Origin: Hypericibacter adhaerens
GTDB lineage: Bacteria > Pseudomonadota > Alphaproteobacteria > Dongiales > Dongiaceae
Length of the DNA: 64,000 nucleotides
Assembly: GCF_008728835.1 (NCBI RefSeq)
Contig: NZ_CP042582.1
Location: 5,749,001-5,813,000 of the forward strand
Direction: 5' to 3'
Positions 53,391 through 61,948 of the stretch are shown here, in pieces. Position 1 is the first letter of the stretch. Each line of letters starts with the position of its first letter. Below the pieces are notes generated by a model. It worked only from the letters and a program-made list of their open reading frames with translations, was not told the DNA's origin and made no database searches. The position numbers were made by a program, and so were the translations under genes.

Positions 53391-53432
53391 GATAGATTTG
53401 ACCGGGTGGCACCGGTTTAGGGGATAGATTTG
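53391..53432. promoter_or_regulatory. candidate operator: direct repeat gatagatttg around palindrome accgggtggcaccggt
   Basis: The decamer gatagatttg occurs at 53391-53400 and again at 53423-53432, overlapping the TTG start of the regulator gene. Between them is accgggtggcaccggt (53401-53416), an inverted repeat ACCGG-n6-CCGGT. A site here could serve autoregulation of the LuxR-type gene and control of the divergent transporter operon. The regulator assignment is inference. Confidence 0.4.
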
Positions 53433-54248
53433 TCCGCGCTCGATCCCGACTGGCATCGCAACATCGCCGCCGCCCTGACGGCGATGGAGACGCCGGATTT
53501 CGCCCCGGCCCTGGTGCGGGCGCTGGCCGGCGTGGCGGAATTCGATTTCTCGGTCATCTTCGGCTATCGCGGCGAGGCGCGGCCGATCGATCTCTTCGAC
53601 AATTTCCCGGCCCACCGGCGCGACGTGTTCGTGACGGACTATCAGGCCGGCCCCTACCTGCTGGACCCCTTCTACCATGCCAGCCGCAGCCGGGTGCCGA
53701 GCGGGCTCCACCGCATGCGCGAGCTGGCGCCCGACCGCTTTTATCAAAGTCAGTACTACCGCTCCTACTACGCAAGGACCGGGCTCGCCGAGGAGATCGG
53801 CTTCTTCTTCGCGCCCTCCGCGGACGCCACGGTGGTGATCTCCCTGATGCGCGACGGGCACCGCACCGTCTTTCCCGCCCGCGAGATGAACCGCCTCCAT
53901 CTGGTGGCGCCGGTCGTGATCGCGGCGGCCGAGCGGAACTGGCGCCGGCTCGAGGCCGAGCCTGCCGCCGCCAGCGCCAAGGGCCCGCCCGGCAGCGACG
54001 GGCTCCCGTCGGGCCCCGATCTCGTCAGGCTGTTCGATGATTTCGGCCAGCGGCCCTTGACGCGGCGCGAGCGCGAGGTGGGGGCGCTGGTGCTGCGCGG
54101 CCATTCCTCGGAGGCGATCGCGCGCCAGCTCAAGATCGCGTCGGGCACGGTCAAGATCCACCGCAAGAACATCTATGCCAAGCTCGGCATCGCCAGCCAG
54201 GCGGAGCTGTTCTCGATGTTCCTCTCGGCGCTGACGGGGAAGGGCTGA
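53430..54248 (+). CDS. LuxR-type helix-turn-helix transcriptional regulator
   Basis: This 272-residue regulator has a C-terminal LuxR DNA-binding domain (QRPLTRREREVGALVLRGHS, IARQLKIASGTVKIHRKNIY, AKLGIASQAELF; about 208-268) and an N-terminal sensor-like domain of about 180 residues without recognisable autoinducer residues. It starts with TTG 53430, with AGGGGA five to six bases upstream. Divergent placement beside the polyamine-type transporter suggests it controls that operon in response to the solute or a product. Confidence 0.9.
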   Translation: MSALDPDWHRNIAAALTAMETPDFAPALVRALAGVAEFDFSVIFGYRGEARPIDLFDNFPAHRRDVFVTDYQAGPYLLDPFYHASRSRVPSGLHRMRELAPDRFYQSQYYRSYYARTGLAEEIGFFFAPSADATVVISLMRDGHRTVFPAREMNRLHLVAPVVIAAAERNWRRLEAEPAAASAKGPPGSDGLPSGPDLVRLFDDFGQRPLTRREREVGALVLRGHSSEAIARQLKIASGTVKIHRKNIYAKLGIASQAELFSMFLSALTGKG

Positions 54249-54264
54249 CCCTTCGATCCCTTCA

Positions 54265-54300
54265 AAACAAAACGCCCGGGAGCGCAAGCTCCCGGGCGTC
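54265..54300 (-). terminator. intrinsic terminator between LuxR-type and BI-1 genes
   Basis: A perfect 12-bp stem, ACGCCCGGGAGC (54273-54284) with GCTCCCGGGCGT (54289-54300) and GCAA loop, is followed on the minus strand by TTTGTTTT (54272-54265). It terminates the leftward BI-1 gene, whose stop is 30 bases away. It may also stop rightward LuxR-type transcripts, although no T tract follows in that direction. Confidence 0.9.
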
Positions 54301-54329
54301 CGTTATCGATCGCTGCTGGATCGGATCGC

Positions 54330-55046
54330 TCAGTTGCGGTTGCCGAACAGGCGCAGCAGCATCAGGAACAGGTTGATGAAGTCGAGATAGAGATTGAGGG
54401 CGCCCATGATCGCCTTCTTGGCGGCGATGTCGTGCCCGTCGAGCTCGCTATACATCGACTTGATGCGCTGCGTGTCGTAGGCGGTGAGGCCGGTGAAGAT
54501 CAGCACGCCGATCACCGAGACCGCGAACTGCAGCGCGGCGCTCGCCAGGAAGATGTTCACCACCGAGGCGATGATGATGCCGATCAGGCCCATGAACAGG
54601 AACGAGCCGAGACCGGTCAGGTCGCGATGGGTGGTGTAACCGTAGAGGCTCATCGCGGCGAAGGTGCCGGCCGTGATGAAGAACACCCGGGCGATCGACA
54701 CGCCGGTATAGGCCGCGAAGATATAGCTGATGGAGAGGCCCATCGTGGCGGCGAACACCCAGAACAGGGCCTGGGCGCCGCCGACCGACATCTTCGCGAT
54801 GCGGAAGCTGAAGATCATCGCCAGCACCACGGGCGCGAACATCACCACATAGGCGAGCGGGGTGCCGTAGACGGCGTTGAGGAAGGTCGGATTGGTGCCG
54901 ACGACATAGGCGATGATGCCGGTCACGGCCAAGCCGCCGGTCATGTAGTTGTAGACGCGCAGCATATACTGCCGCAGGCCCACATCGACGTCGGCGGCGG
55001 AGGCCTGCGCGCGCGTCATCAGACGCGGATCGGGTCCCATAGCCAT
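54330..55046 (-). CDS. Bax inhibitor-1/YccA family membrane protein
   Basis: This 238-residue integral membrane protein has seven hydrophobic segments, the motif region YMTGGLAVTGIIAYVVG at the first span, and the C-terminal half-TM with FTGLTAYDTQRIKSMY and LNLYLDFINLFLMLLRLFG, which are hallmarks of the BI-1 (UPF0005) family. Family members act as pH-sensitive calcium-leak channels or protease modulators; the bacterial role is unsettled. ATG 55046 has AGGAGG 12 bases upstream. The frame is open upstream to 55364 without homology. Confidence 0.92.
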   Translation of the reverse strand: MAMGPDPRLMTRAQASAADVDVGLRQYMLRVYNYMTGGLAVTGIIAYVVGTNPTFLNAVYGTPLAYVVMFAPVVLAMIFSFRIAKMSVGGAQALFWVFAATMGLSISYIFAAYTGVSIARVFFITAGTFAAMSLYGYTTHRDLTGLGSFLFMGLIGIIIASVVNIFLASAALQFAVSVIGVLIFTGLTAYDTQRIKSMYSELDGHDIAAKKAIMGALNLYLDFINLFLMLLRLFGNRN

Positions 55047-55311
55047 GGCGTTTCGTTCCCTCCTGGGGTTAGCCACAAAACTCGCTCCCCCAATATTGGA
55101 GGCTGGGCACCCGGTTTCAATAGTTTTCAAAGGGGTATTGGGGCCGCTTTTGCAATGGCTCCAATTTCGGCCCAAAACCGGCCCCCGGCTTGACCTTGGG
55201 GGCCGCGGACCGTCATAAAAGCGCCCTTCCGGAGCGCCGAAACCTCTTGGAAAACCCGACCGGACCGGCCCCGAACGCCCCTTTACCCTCCTGAGAGCCC
55301 TTCCAGACCCC

Positions 55312-56340
55312 ATGAATCGCATCTTTTCCGGCGTCCAGCCCACCGGCAACCTGCATCTCGGCAATTATCTGGGCGCGATCCGCAACTGGGTGCGGCTCCA
55401 GGACCAGTTCGACTGCATCTTCTGCATCGTCGACCTCCATGCGATCACGGTCTGGCAGGACCCGGCGGAGCTGCGCAAGAGCACGCGCGAGGTGACCGCC
55501 GCCTATCTCGCCGCCGGGATCGACGGGAAGAAGCATATCGTCTTCAACCAGAGCCAGGTGCCGGGCCATGCCCAGCTCGCCTGGATCTTCAACTGCGTGG
55601 CGCGGCTGGGCTGGCTCAACCGCATGACCCAGTTCAAGGAGAAGTCGGGCAAGCAGCGCGAGAACGCCTCGGCGGGCTTGTACGTCTATCCGAACCTGAT
55701 GGCGGCCGACATCCTGCTCTACAAGGCGACCCATGTGCCGGTCGGCGAGGACCAGAAGCAGCATGTTGAGCTCGCCCGCGACATCGCCCAGAAGTTCAAC
55801 AACGATTTCGGTGTGAATCTTTTCCCGCTGCCCGAGCCGATGATCCAGGGGGCGGCCGCCCGCGTCATGTCGCTGCGCGACGGCACCAAGAAGATGAGCA
55901 AATCCGACCCTTCCGACATGAGCCGCATCAACATGACCGACGATGCCGATCTCGTGGCGCAGAAGATCCGCAAGGCCAAGACCGACCCGCACCCGCTCCC
56001 CGGTCCCGAGGCGCTGGGGGCCGGCGGCCAGGTCAAGGACGAGGCGCTCACAGCCCGGCCCGAGGCCTTCAACCTGCTGGGCATCTATGCCGCGCTCTCC
56101 GACCGGCCGCTCGCCGCCGTCATCGCGGAGTTCGAGGGCAAGGAGTTCTCGGCCTTCAAGCAGGCCCTGACCGACCTCGCGGTCGCGACGCTCGGCAAGA
56201 TCGGGAACGAGATGAAGCGCCTCCTGGCCGATCCGGCGGAGATCGACGGCGTGCTGCGTCACGGCGCCGAGCGCGCCCGGGCGGTCTCGACGCCCATCCT
56301 GCGCGAGGTGGAGGATGTGGTGGGCTTCCTGCGCCCCTGA
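55312..56340 (+). CDS. trpS: tryptophanyl-tRNA synthetase
   Basis: This 342-residue class I synthetase charges tRNA-Trp. It begins [20 protein letters not shown], with the HIGH-equivalent motif GNLHLGNY, and has [37 protein letters not shown] (Trp pocket) and the KMSKS loop [11 protein letters not shown]. Length is normal. It is divergent from BI-1 with 265 bases between starts. Confidence 0.97.
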   Translation: MNRIFSGVQPTGNLHLGNYLGAIRNWVRLQDQFDCIFCIVDLHAITVWQDPAELRKSTREVTAAYLAAGIDGKKHIVFNQSQVPGHAQLAWIFNCVARLGWLNRMTQFKEKSGKQRENASAGLYVYPNLMAADILLYKATHVPVGEDQKQHVELARDIAQKFNNDFGVNLFPLPEPMIQGAAARVMSLRDGTKKMSKSDPSDMSRINMTDDADLVAQKIRKAKTDPHPLPGPEALGAGGQVKDEALTARPEAFNLLGIYAALSDRPLAAVIAEFEGKEFSAFKQALTDLAVATLGKIGNEMKRLLADPAEIDGVLRHGAERARAVSTPILREVEDVVGFLRP

Positions 56341-56515
56341 CCTGACAGACCGATCCGCCTTTGACCCCGGATCGTCCGACCGTGGGTCGTCTGCGCTGCC
56401 AGGCCGCAGGCGGCGGCCGGGCTTGCCGACCCCGAAGGCTCGCTGCATCTGGTAGCGTCGGGCCGCTGCGACAGCCCCGACCCCTTCGCGGGAGCCTGCA
56501 AGACCGGAGCGCCGG

Positions 56516-57520
56516 ATGAGCGAGAACGATCCTCTCCTGAACGACCCGCTGCTGGAGGCGCCGAAGCCCCGCTGGCGCCGGTGGCTGCCCTCGGTCAGCC
56601 GGGGCCGGCTGCTGCGCTGGGCCTTGCGCGCGTTCCTGGCGCTCCTTGTCATCGCCGCCCTCTACTACCCGGTCGGCATGCTGGTCGTGCACCGGATCGA
56701 CGACGATCCGAACTTCCAGGCGCCGGCGACGCCCGAGGGTGCCAGCCGCGCGGTCGCCATCGCCGCCGCCCTGATCGACCGCGAGGTCGGCCAGCATGGC
56801 TGGCCCTCGAACGACCCCTTCTTCATGCCCGGCTGGGCGCTCGACAACATGCCCAACTACCAGCAGGGCATCGTCTCGGCACTCTCCCGCTTCGTGCAGG
56901 AGATGCGCGACCAGATCAGCCGGGTGCGCGCCACGAGCCAGGCGGACCCCGACCTGGAGAAGGCCGCGGGCCAGCTCAGCTACTCGCCCACGGTGTGGAT
57001 CTTCGATTTCTCGACCTCCTGGGCGCCCACCGCGTCTTCCGAGCAGCAATATCTCGCCGCCGCCCGGCTTCTGAAGAACTTCAACGATCGCCTGTCTCGC
57101 GGCCAGGCCGTGTTCGAGCGCCGGGCCGACAATCTCCAGGCCACGCTCGACCGCATCGGGGCCGATCTGGGCTCGGCCTCGGCCGTGCTCGACAAGCAGG
57201 TGGAGGAACATTCGGGCGACTGGGTCGATTTCCAGGCCGACGACATCTTCTATGCCACCAAGGGCCGGCTCTATGCCTATGGGCTGCTGCTGCGCGAGCT
57301 CGAGATCGATTTCGCCCAGGTCATCGCCGAGCGCGATCTCAAGGCCGCCTGGGACCAGATGGTCCAGTCCTTCGAGGTCGCGGCCTCCCTCAAGCCCCTG
57401 GTGGTGGTGAACGGCCGGCCCGACGCCTTCCTGCGGCCGAGCCATCTGGCCGCGCAAGGCTTCTTCCTCTTGCGTGCCCGCACCCAGCTGCTGGAGATCT
57501 CGAACATCCTGCAGAAGTGA
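56516..57520 (+). CDS. DUF2333 family membrane-anchored protein
   Basis: This 334-residue protein has a Pro/Arg-rich cytosolic N-terminus, one membrane span (WALRAFLALLVIAALYYPVG, about 36-56) and a long helical periplasmic domain containing GWPSNDPFFMPGWALDNMPN, SYSPTVWIFDFSTSWAPTAS and YGLLLRELEIDFAQVI. This matches the DUF2333 family of proteobacteria, of unknown function. A terminator hairpin lies 4 bases after the stop, so it forms a single-gene unit or follows trpS. Confidence 0.9.
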   Translation: MSENDPLLNDPLLEAPKPRWRRWLPSVSRGRLLRWALRAFLALLVIAALYYPVGMLVVHRIDDDPNFQAPATPEGASRAVAIAAALIDREVGQHGWPSNDPFFMPGWALDNMPNYQQGIVSALSRFVQEMRDQISRVRATSQADPDLEKAAGQLSYSPTVWIFDFSTSWAPTASSEQQYLAAARLLKNFNDRLSRGQAVFERRADNLQATLDRIGADLGSASAVLDKQVEEHSGDWVDFQADDIFYATKGRLYAYGLLLRELEIDFAQVIAERDLKAAWDQMVQSFEVAASLKPLVVVNGRPDAFLRPSHLAAQGFFLLRARTQLLEISNILQK

Positions 57521-57523
57521 CCG

Positions 57524-57547
57524 AGGGAGCGGCTCCAGCCGCTCCCT
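57524..57547 (+). terminator. hairpin terminator after the DUF2333 gene
   Basis: AGGGAGCGGCT (57524-57534) and AGCCGCTCCCT (57537-57547) form an almost loopless 11-bp palindrome starting 4 bases after the stop codon. The following bases (ggttcgtcc) are only weakly T-rich, so termination efficiency is uncertain. Confidence 0.6.
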
Positions 57548-57554
57548 GGTTCGT

Positions 57555-57606
57555 CCCCACGCCCGGGTCCGGCCGTAGGCCGGCCCGAGCGTAAGCTCCC
57601 GTGGGG
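57555..57606. repeat. three-way-junction-like structured element
   Basis: CCCCACG (57555-57561) pairs with CGTGGGG (57600-57606). Inside are CCGGCC-gta-GGCCGG (57569-57583), extended by GGG (57565-57567) with CCC (57584-57586), and GAGC-gtaa-GCTC (57587-57598). Nearly every base is paired, giving a closed junction with two internal hairpins. It may be a structured RNA or a REP-like element. Confidence 0.65.
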
Positions 57607-57658
57607 ATCCATGAACACCCATGGCGCCTCCCCTGTCGCTCGGTTTGTGTTCATGGAT
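57607..57658. repeat. 12-bp perfect inverted repeat
   Basis: ATCCATGAACAC (57607-57618) and GTGTTCATGGAT (57647-57658) are perfect reverse complements around a 28-base interior. It abuts the preceding junction element directly and overlaps the next stem by two bases. Confidence 0.75.
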
Positions 57659-57712
57659 GCCGGCCGTAGCCTGTCCTCGTGTGCGCCTGCGGCGCGACAC
57701 GGGGGCCGGCAT
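57657..57712. repeat. REP-like hairpin ATGCCGGCC...GGCCGGCAT
   Basis: ATGCCGGCC (57657-57665) pairs with GGCCGGCAT (57704-57712). Inside, CGTGT and ACACG flank a CGCC/GGCG stem (about 57678-57701). The outer stem followed by gacgg is a form common in dispersed palindromes of alphaproteobacteria (general knowledge; copy number in this genome not tested). Confidence 0.65.
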
Positions 57713-57966
57713 GACGGAAGGATGCAAACCGCCCGCCCTCTCCGTCGGGGGAGGCCACCGATGGGTGCAGGCGCACCGCATCGTCGGGACGATGGCGCGC
57801 TCTCGCGTGAAAACGGCGGTGGCAGGCTTTCCAGAGCCTGCGGCACCTGTGTAATCTCCAGGGAAATCGAGGGCTTTACCCGATTCGGGCGGCGTCGCGC
57901 GGGACCGGGTATCTGGGCTCTGGATTCGCGCCCGATTCCGCGTTGGTGAGTTCCCGAGCTCCGGCC

Positions 57967-58890
57967 ATGCAGATTTACCTGCCGATCGCCGAGATGTCCC
58001 TCGACATCTTCATCCTGCTGGCGCTCGGCGGTGGCGTGGGATTCCTGTCCGGCATGTTCGGCGTGGGCGGCGGGTTCCTGCTGACGCCGCTCCTGATCCT
58101 GATCGGCGTCCCGCCCGCGGTCGCGGTGGCGACGCAGGCCAACCAGGTCGTGGCCTCGTCGGTGTCGGGCGTGCTCGGCCACTGGCGGCGCGACAATGTC
58201 GATTTCAAGATGGGCTTCGTGCTGCTGGTCGGCGGCTTCTTCGGCTCGACGGTCGGCGTGCTGCTGTTCGGATTCTTGCGCCGCCTGGGCCAGATCGACC
58301 TGGTGATCGGCCTCTCCTACGTGCTGCTGCTGGGCCTGATCGGCACGCTGATGATGGTCGAGAGTCTCGGCAGCATCCTCAGGCGCCGCCATCACCTCGT
58401 GGCGCCGCGCAAGCTGCACCAGCATATCTGGCTGCACGGCCTGCCCTTCAAGGTCCGCTTCCGCAAGTCGCGGCTCTATATCAGCGCGCTCCTGCCGATC
58501 GCGGTGGGCTTCTTCGTCGGCATCATGTCGGCGCTGATGGGCGTGGGCGGCGCCTTCATCCTGGTGCCGGCGATGATCTACATCCTCGGCATGCCGACCA
58601 TGGTCGTGGTCGGCACCTCGCTGTTCCAGATCATCTTCGTCGCCGCCAACGTGACCCTGCTGCAATCGGTGCAGAACCAGACGGTCGATGTGGTGCTGGC
58701 GCTGGTGCTGACGGTCGGCGGCGTGATCGGCGCGCAGATCGGCAGCCGCGTGGTGCAGAAGCTGCCGGCCGACCAGATCCGCGTGTTGCTGGCGGCGCTC
58801 GTGCTGGTGGTCGGCGTGGTGCTGGCCTGGGAGCTGGTGGCGACGCCCAAGAACATCTATTCCATCACCCTCGTCGGAGATGTGCTGTGA
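57967..58890 (+). CDS. TSUP-family membrane transporter (TauE/SafE-like)
   Basis: This 307-residue protein has about eight membrane segments and the duplicated family motif: GFLSGMFGVGGGFLLTPLLI in the first half and GIMSALMGVGGAFILVPAMI in the second, each followed by a VATQANQV or VVGTSLFQ segment. TSUP proteins export or import sulfite, sulfonates or other organic anions. I use ATG 57967; a GTG at 57943 is possible. Its stop overlaps the next gene as GTGA, and such pairing with TIGR02186 proteins is known. Confidence 0.9.
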   Translation: MQIYLPIAEMSLDIFILLALGGGVGFLSGMFGVGGGFLLTPLLILIGVPPAVAVATQANQVVASSVSGVLGHWRRDNVDFKMGFVLLVGGFFGSTVGVLLFGFLRRLGQIDLVIGLSYVLLLGLIGTLMMVESLGSILRRRHHLVAPRKLHQHIWLHGLPFKVRFRKSRLYISALLPIAVGFFVGIMSALMGVGGAFILVPAMIYILGMPTMVVVGTSLFQIIFVAANVTLLQSVQNQTVDVVLALVLTVGGVIGAQIGSRVVQKLPADQIRVLLAALVLVVGVVLAWELVATPKNIYSITLVGDVL

Positions 58891-59654
58891 CCGCCGGCGG
58901 CACGATCCGCTGGCAGGCGCCGGCGCTGCTGCTGCTGGCGCTGCTCGCGCTCGCGGGTTCGCAATCGAGGCCCGCGCAGGCGGCGCCCCTGATCGCCGAT
59001 CTTTCCAATCACCTGATCGCCATCACCACGGGCTTCGCCGGCACCGACGTGCTGATGTTCGGCGCCACCGACGGGCCCGGCGACATCATCGTCACCGTGC
59101 GCGGGCCGCTGACCGACGTGGCGGTGCGGCGCAAGGAGCGCGTCGCCGGCATCTGGGTCAATCGCGACAGCCTCACCTTCGGGCTGGTGCCGAGCTTCTA
59201 CGCGGTCGCCAGCAGCCGGCCGATCGAGGAGCTCCTGACGCCCGAGCTGCTGCAGCGCCAGCAGGTGGGCGCCAACAACCTCTCGCTGATCCGGCCCGAC
59301 GCGAGACCCACCAAGGTCGAGGAGTTCCGCCAGGCGTTGTTCCGGGTGAAGGAGCAGCAGGGCCTCTATGCGCCGGTCCTGGGCAAGGTCAGCTTCCTCG
59401 GCAACCAGCTCTTCCGCACGGATCTTCGTTTCCCCTCCAACGTGCCGGTCGGGAGCTACCTGATCGAGGTCATGCTGATCCGCGACGGCAGGCTGGTCAG
59501 CGCCCAGACCACGCCCCTCGTCATCAGCAAGGCCGGCCTGGGCGCGGCGATCTATCAGTTCGCCCACACCCAGTCGCTGGCTTATGGTGTCTCCGCGGTC
59601 CTGGCGGCCCTGCTTCTGGGCTGGTTCGCCTATCTCATCTTCCGCAAGATCTGA
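58887..59654 (+). CDS. TIGR02186 family membrane-anchored periplasmic protein
   Basis: This 255-residue protein has an N-terminal signal (APALLLLALLALAGSQSR, cleavage near AQAAPLIA), a periplasmic beta-rich domain (LIADLSNHLIAITTGFAGTD, DIIVTVRGPLTDVAVRRKER) and a C-terminal membrane anchor (LAALLLGWFAYLIF). It matches the conserved TIGR02186 family, usually encoded beside TSUP permeases, presumably as an accessory subunit. It starts with GTG, overlapping the permease stop. Confidence 0.88.
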   Translation: MTAGGTIRWQAPALLLLALLALAGSQSRPAQAAPLIADLSNHLIAITTGFAGTDVLMFGATDGPGDIIVTVRGPLTDVAVRRKERVAGIWVNRDSLTFGLVPSFYAVASSRPIEELLTPELLQRQQVGANNLSLIRPDARPTKVEEFRQALFRVKEQQGLYAPVLGKVSFLGNQLFRTDLRFPSNVPVGSYLIEVMLIRDGRLVSAQTTPLVISKAGLGAAIYQFAHTQSLAYGVSAVLAALLLGWFAYLIFRKI

Positions 59655-59672
59655 TCCGGAAGGAGGCCTTCC

Positions 59673-60221
59673 ATGTGCCCTGCCACCGAACCCCCGGCCA
59701 AGCCGCCCAGTACCGAGACGGCATCCGCCGACACCGCCGCGACAGAAGCCCCCAGGACGCAGGCGCGCGTCTTCCTGGTCGTGGTGGACGAATCGCCCGA
59801 GCTCAAGGTGGCCCTGCTCTATGCCTGCCGGCGCGCGCAGAAGACTGGTGGGCGCGTCGCCCTCCTTCATGTCGCCGAGACCGGCGACTTCCAGCAGTTC
59901 TTCGGCGTGGGCAAGGTGATGGCGCAGGAGACGCGCCAGGCCGCCGAAGCCCTGATGCAGAAGATGGCGGCCGAGGTCTATCGCCTCTCGGGCGCCATGC
60001 CGGTGCTCTATCTGCGCGAAGGCGATCGCCGCGACGAGCTGATCAAGCTCATCAACGAGGAACCCTCGATCTCGATCCTGGTGCTGGGCGCCTCCACCAG
60101 CTCCAAGGGCCCGGGCCCCCTGGTCTCGGCCTTGAGCGGCAAGTTCGTCGGCAAGCTGCGCGTGCCGCTCACCATCGTTCCCGGCAATCTCTCGGACCAG
60201 GACATCCAGAGCATCGCCTGA
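59673..60221 (+). CDS. universal stress protein (UspA) family
   Basis: This 182-residue protein has a 30-residue disordered Pro/Thr/Ala-rich N-terminus, then a Usp domain (RVFLVVVDESPELKVALLYA, GGRVALLHVAE) with the ATP-binding loop LVLGASTSSKGPGPLVSAL, a variant of the classical G-2x-G-9x-G-S/T motif, and the end VPLTIVPG. It lies 18 bases after the TIGR02186 gene and 10 bases before the HAD gene, in one operon. Confidence 0.92.
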   Translation: MCPATEPPAKPPSTETASADTAATEAPRTQARVFLVVVDESPELKVALLYACRRAQKTGGRVALLHVAETGDFQQFFGVGKVMAQETRQAAEALMQKMAAEVYRLSGAMPVLYLREGDRRDELIKLINEEPSISILVLGASTSSKGPGPLVSALSGKFVGKLRVPLTIVPGNLSDQDIQSIA

Positions 60222-60231
60222 GGAGCCCGAT

Positions 60232-60912
60232 TTGCCCTCGCTTCCGCCGGCCCGGCCCGATCTCGTCATCTTCGATTGCGACGGCGTGCTCATCGACAGC
60301 GAGCTCATCGCCTGCCGTGTGCTGTCCGACGCGCTGGGGGAGGTGGGCATCGCCATCCCGGCCGAGGAGATCGCCGAGCGCTATGTGGGGCTGACCGGCG
60401 ATGCGATCTTCGCCGATCTCAAGGCGCGGACCGGGCGGTCGATCCCGGAGGGTTTCCGCGAACGCACGCGGCCGCGCCTCGAAGCGGCCTTCGAAACCGG
60501 GCTGCAGCCGATGCCGGGCATCCTGGCGCTGCTGGCCGCGCTGCCGGTGCGGGCCTGCGTCGCTTCGGGCAGCCCGCCCGACCGGCTGCATCACTCGCTC
60601 GCGGTGGCGGGCCTGTTCGACCGTTTCACGCCCCACATCTTCAGCGCGGCCCAGGTCGCGCGCGGCAAGCCGGCGCCCGATCTCTTCCTGCTGGCGGCCT
60701 CGCGGATGGGCGTGGCGCCGGAAGCCTGCTGGGTGGTCGAGGACAGCCGCGCGGGGATCGAAGCCGCGCAGGCGGCGGGCATGACGGCGCTCGGCTTCGC
60801 CGGCGGCTCCCATTGCCGCGACGGGCATCCCGAGAAGCTTCGCCAGGCGGGTGCGGTCCTGGTCTTCCAGCGCCTGCAGGAGCTGGCGGACCTGCTGGCG
60901 GTGTCGCGCTGA
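60232..60912 (+). CDS. HAD-superfamily hydrolase (phosphoglycolate/sugar phosphatase-like)
   Basis: This 226-residue HAD subfamily IA enzyme has motif I LVIFDCDGVLIDSE (nucleophile Asp near residue 12), motif II VRACVASGSPP, motif III Lys in ARGKPAPDLFLLA and motif IV WVVEDSRAGIEAAQAAGM. It probably dephosphorylates a sugar phosphate or similar small substrate. The start is TTG 60232 with AGGAG six bases upstream. Confidence 0.92.
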   Translation: MPSLPPARPDLVIFDCDGVLIDSELIACRVLSDALGEVGIAIPAEEIAERYVGLTGDAIFADLKARTGRSIPEGFRERTRPRLEAAFETGLQPMPGILALLAALPVRACVASGSPPDRLHHSLAVAGLFDRFTPHIFSAAQVARGKPAPDLFLLAASRMGVAPEACWVVEDSRAGIEAAQAAGMTALGFAGGSHCRDGHPEKLRQAGAVLVFQRLQELADLLAVSR

Positions 60913-60953
60913 CGGCCGGCGATCGACGACGCTCTCGAAGATTGCGCGCCATC

Positions 60954-61892
60954 TTGAGGAAACGGCTTTTCCTGCCCTTGGGGTTGATCTTGGGATTGCT
61001 GCCCACATCGGCGGGAGCCTGGACGGAAACGGAGGTCGCGCGGGACGGCCTTCACGGCACGCTGACGATGCCCGACGGCAGCGATCCCGTGCCGGCCGTG
61101 CTGATCCTGGCCGGATCGGGCCCGGTGGATCGCGACGGGAATCTGCCGGGGGCCCGCAACGACAGCCTGAAGCTCCTGGCCCAGGGGTTGGCGGAACGGG
61201 GCATAGCCGCCTTGCGGATCGACAAGCGCGGGATCGGGGAAAGCCGTGCGGCCGGCATCCGCGAAGAGGATCTGCGGGTCGAGACCTATGTGGCGGATGC
61301 GGTCGGCTGGCTCGATCTCCTGCATGCGTATCGCCGCATCGAACGCCTGTCGCTCCTCGGCCACAGCGAAGGCGCGCTCGTCGCCACGCTCGCCGCTCAG
61401 CAGGCGACGGTGGCGGGCTTGATCCTCATCGCCGGTGTGGGCGAGCCGGCGGCGCGGCTCATCGAACGCCAGCTTTCCGCCGCAGGCGTTCCCGCCGATC
61501 TGCAGGCGGCGTCGCGGCGGATCGTCGATGAGCTGGAACGGGGACGGCCGGTCCCGGAGGTGCCGCCCGCGCTCGCCGCGCTCTATCGCCCGAGCGTGCA
61601 GAATTATCTGATGTCGTGGCTGCCGCTCGATCCGGCGCGCGAGCTCGCGAAAACGGCGCTGCCGGTTCTCGTCATCCAGGGAACGGCCGATCTTCAGGCG
61701 AGCGTCGAGGATGCCCGCCGGCTCGCGGCCGCGCGGCCCGACGGGGAATTGCGGCTCATCGAGGGCATGAACCACGTGCTGAAGGACGCGCCCGCCGAAC
61801 GCCTGCCCAATCTCGCGATTTACGACCGCCCGGAGCTTCCTCTGTCGGCATCCTTGGTGCCGGCCATCGCGGATTTTCTCGACGACCGTTAG
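60954..61892 (+). CDS. secreted alpha/beta hydrolase
   Basis: This hydrolase of about 312 residues has a signal peptide (RKRLFLPLGLILGLLPTSAG, cleavage near AGAWTE) and an alpha/beta-hydrolase fold: PAVLILAGSGPVDRDGN (oxyanion region), ALRIDKRGIGESRAAG, nucleophile elbow LLGHSEGALVA, VIQGTADLQASVEDA (Asp) and IEGMNHVLKDAP (His). It resembles bacterial prolyl-peptidase/dienelactone-type esterases of unknown substrate. The start is uncertain: TTG 60954 gives a classical signal peptide, TTG 60942 would add four residues, and neither has a clear ribosome binding site. Confidence 0.82.
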   Translation: MRKRLFLPLGLILGLLPTSAGAWTETEVARDGLHGTLTMPDGSDPVPAVLILAGSGPVDRDGNLPGARNDSLKLLAQGLAERGIAALRIDKRGIGESRAAGIREEDLRVETYVADAVGWLDLLHAYRRIERLSLLGHSEGALVATLAAQQATVAGLILIAGVGEPAARLIERQLSAAGVPADLQAASRRIVDELERGRPVPEVPPALAALYRPSVQNYLMSWLPLDPARELAKTALPVLVIQGTADLQASVEDARRLAAARPDGELRLIEGMNHVLKDAPAERLPNLAIYDRPELPLSASLVPAIADFLDDR

Positions 61893-61902
61893 CCCCCGCG
61901 TC

Positions 61903-61942
61903 CCTCGGCATCGCTGCTTTCGCCGAAGGCTCTCAATTTTTC
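61903..61942 (+). terminator. probable terminator after the alpha/beta hydrolase gene
   Basis: CCTCGGC (61903-61909) pairs with GCCGAAGG (61922-61929) with one bulged A, followed by tctcaatttttc. The T tract starts a few bases late, so efficiency is uncertain. It separates the hydrolase from the zinc operon. Confidence 0.45.
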
Positions 61943-61948
61943 TGTTGC

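Larger units (their letters stand above)
57548..57966. other. gene-free region with chained RNA-like secondary structures
   Basis: This spacer has no convincing coding frame. Its left half (57555-57712) is a chain of three strong inverted-repeat structures, listed separately. The right half (57713-57966) has further short GC stems but no clear element, and ends at the TSUP permease start. Confidence 0.6.

Noticed and set aside
54273-54300. The perfect 12-bp palindrome considered as an operator or attachment site
   Set aside because: Its GCAA loop, T-rich flank on the minus strand and position 30 bases after the BI-1 stop make it a standard intrinsic terminator.
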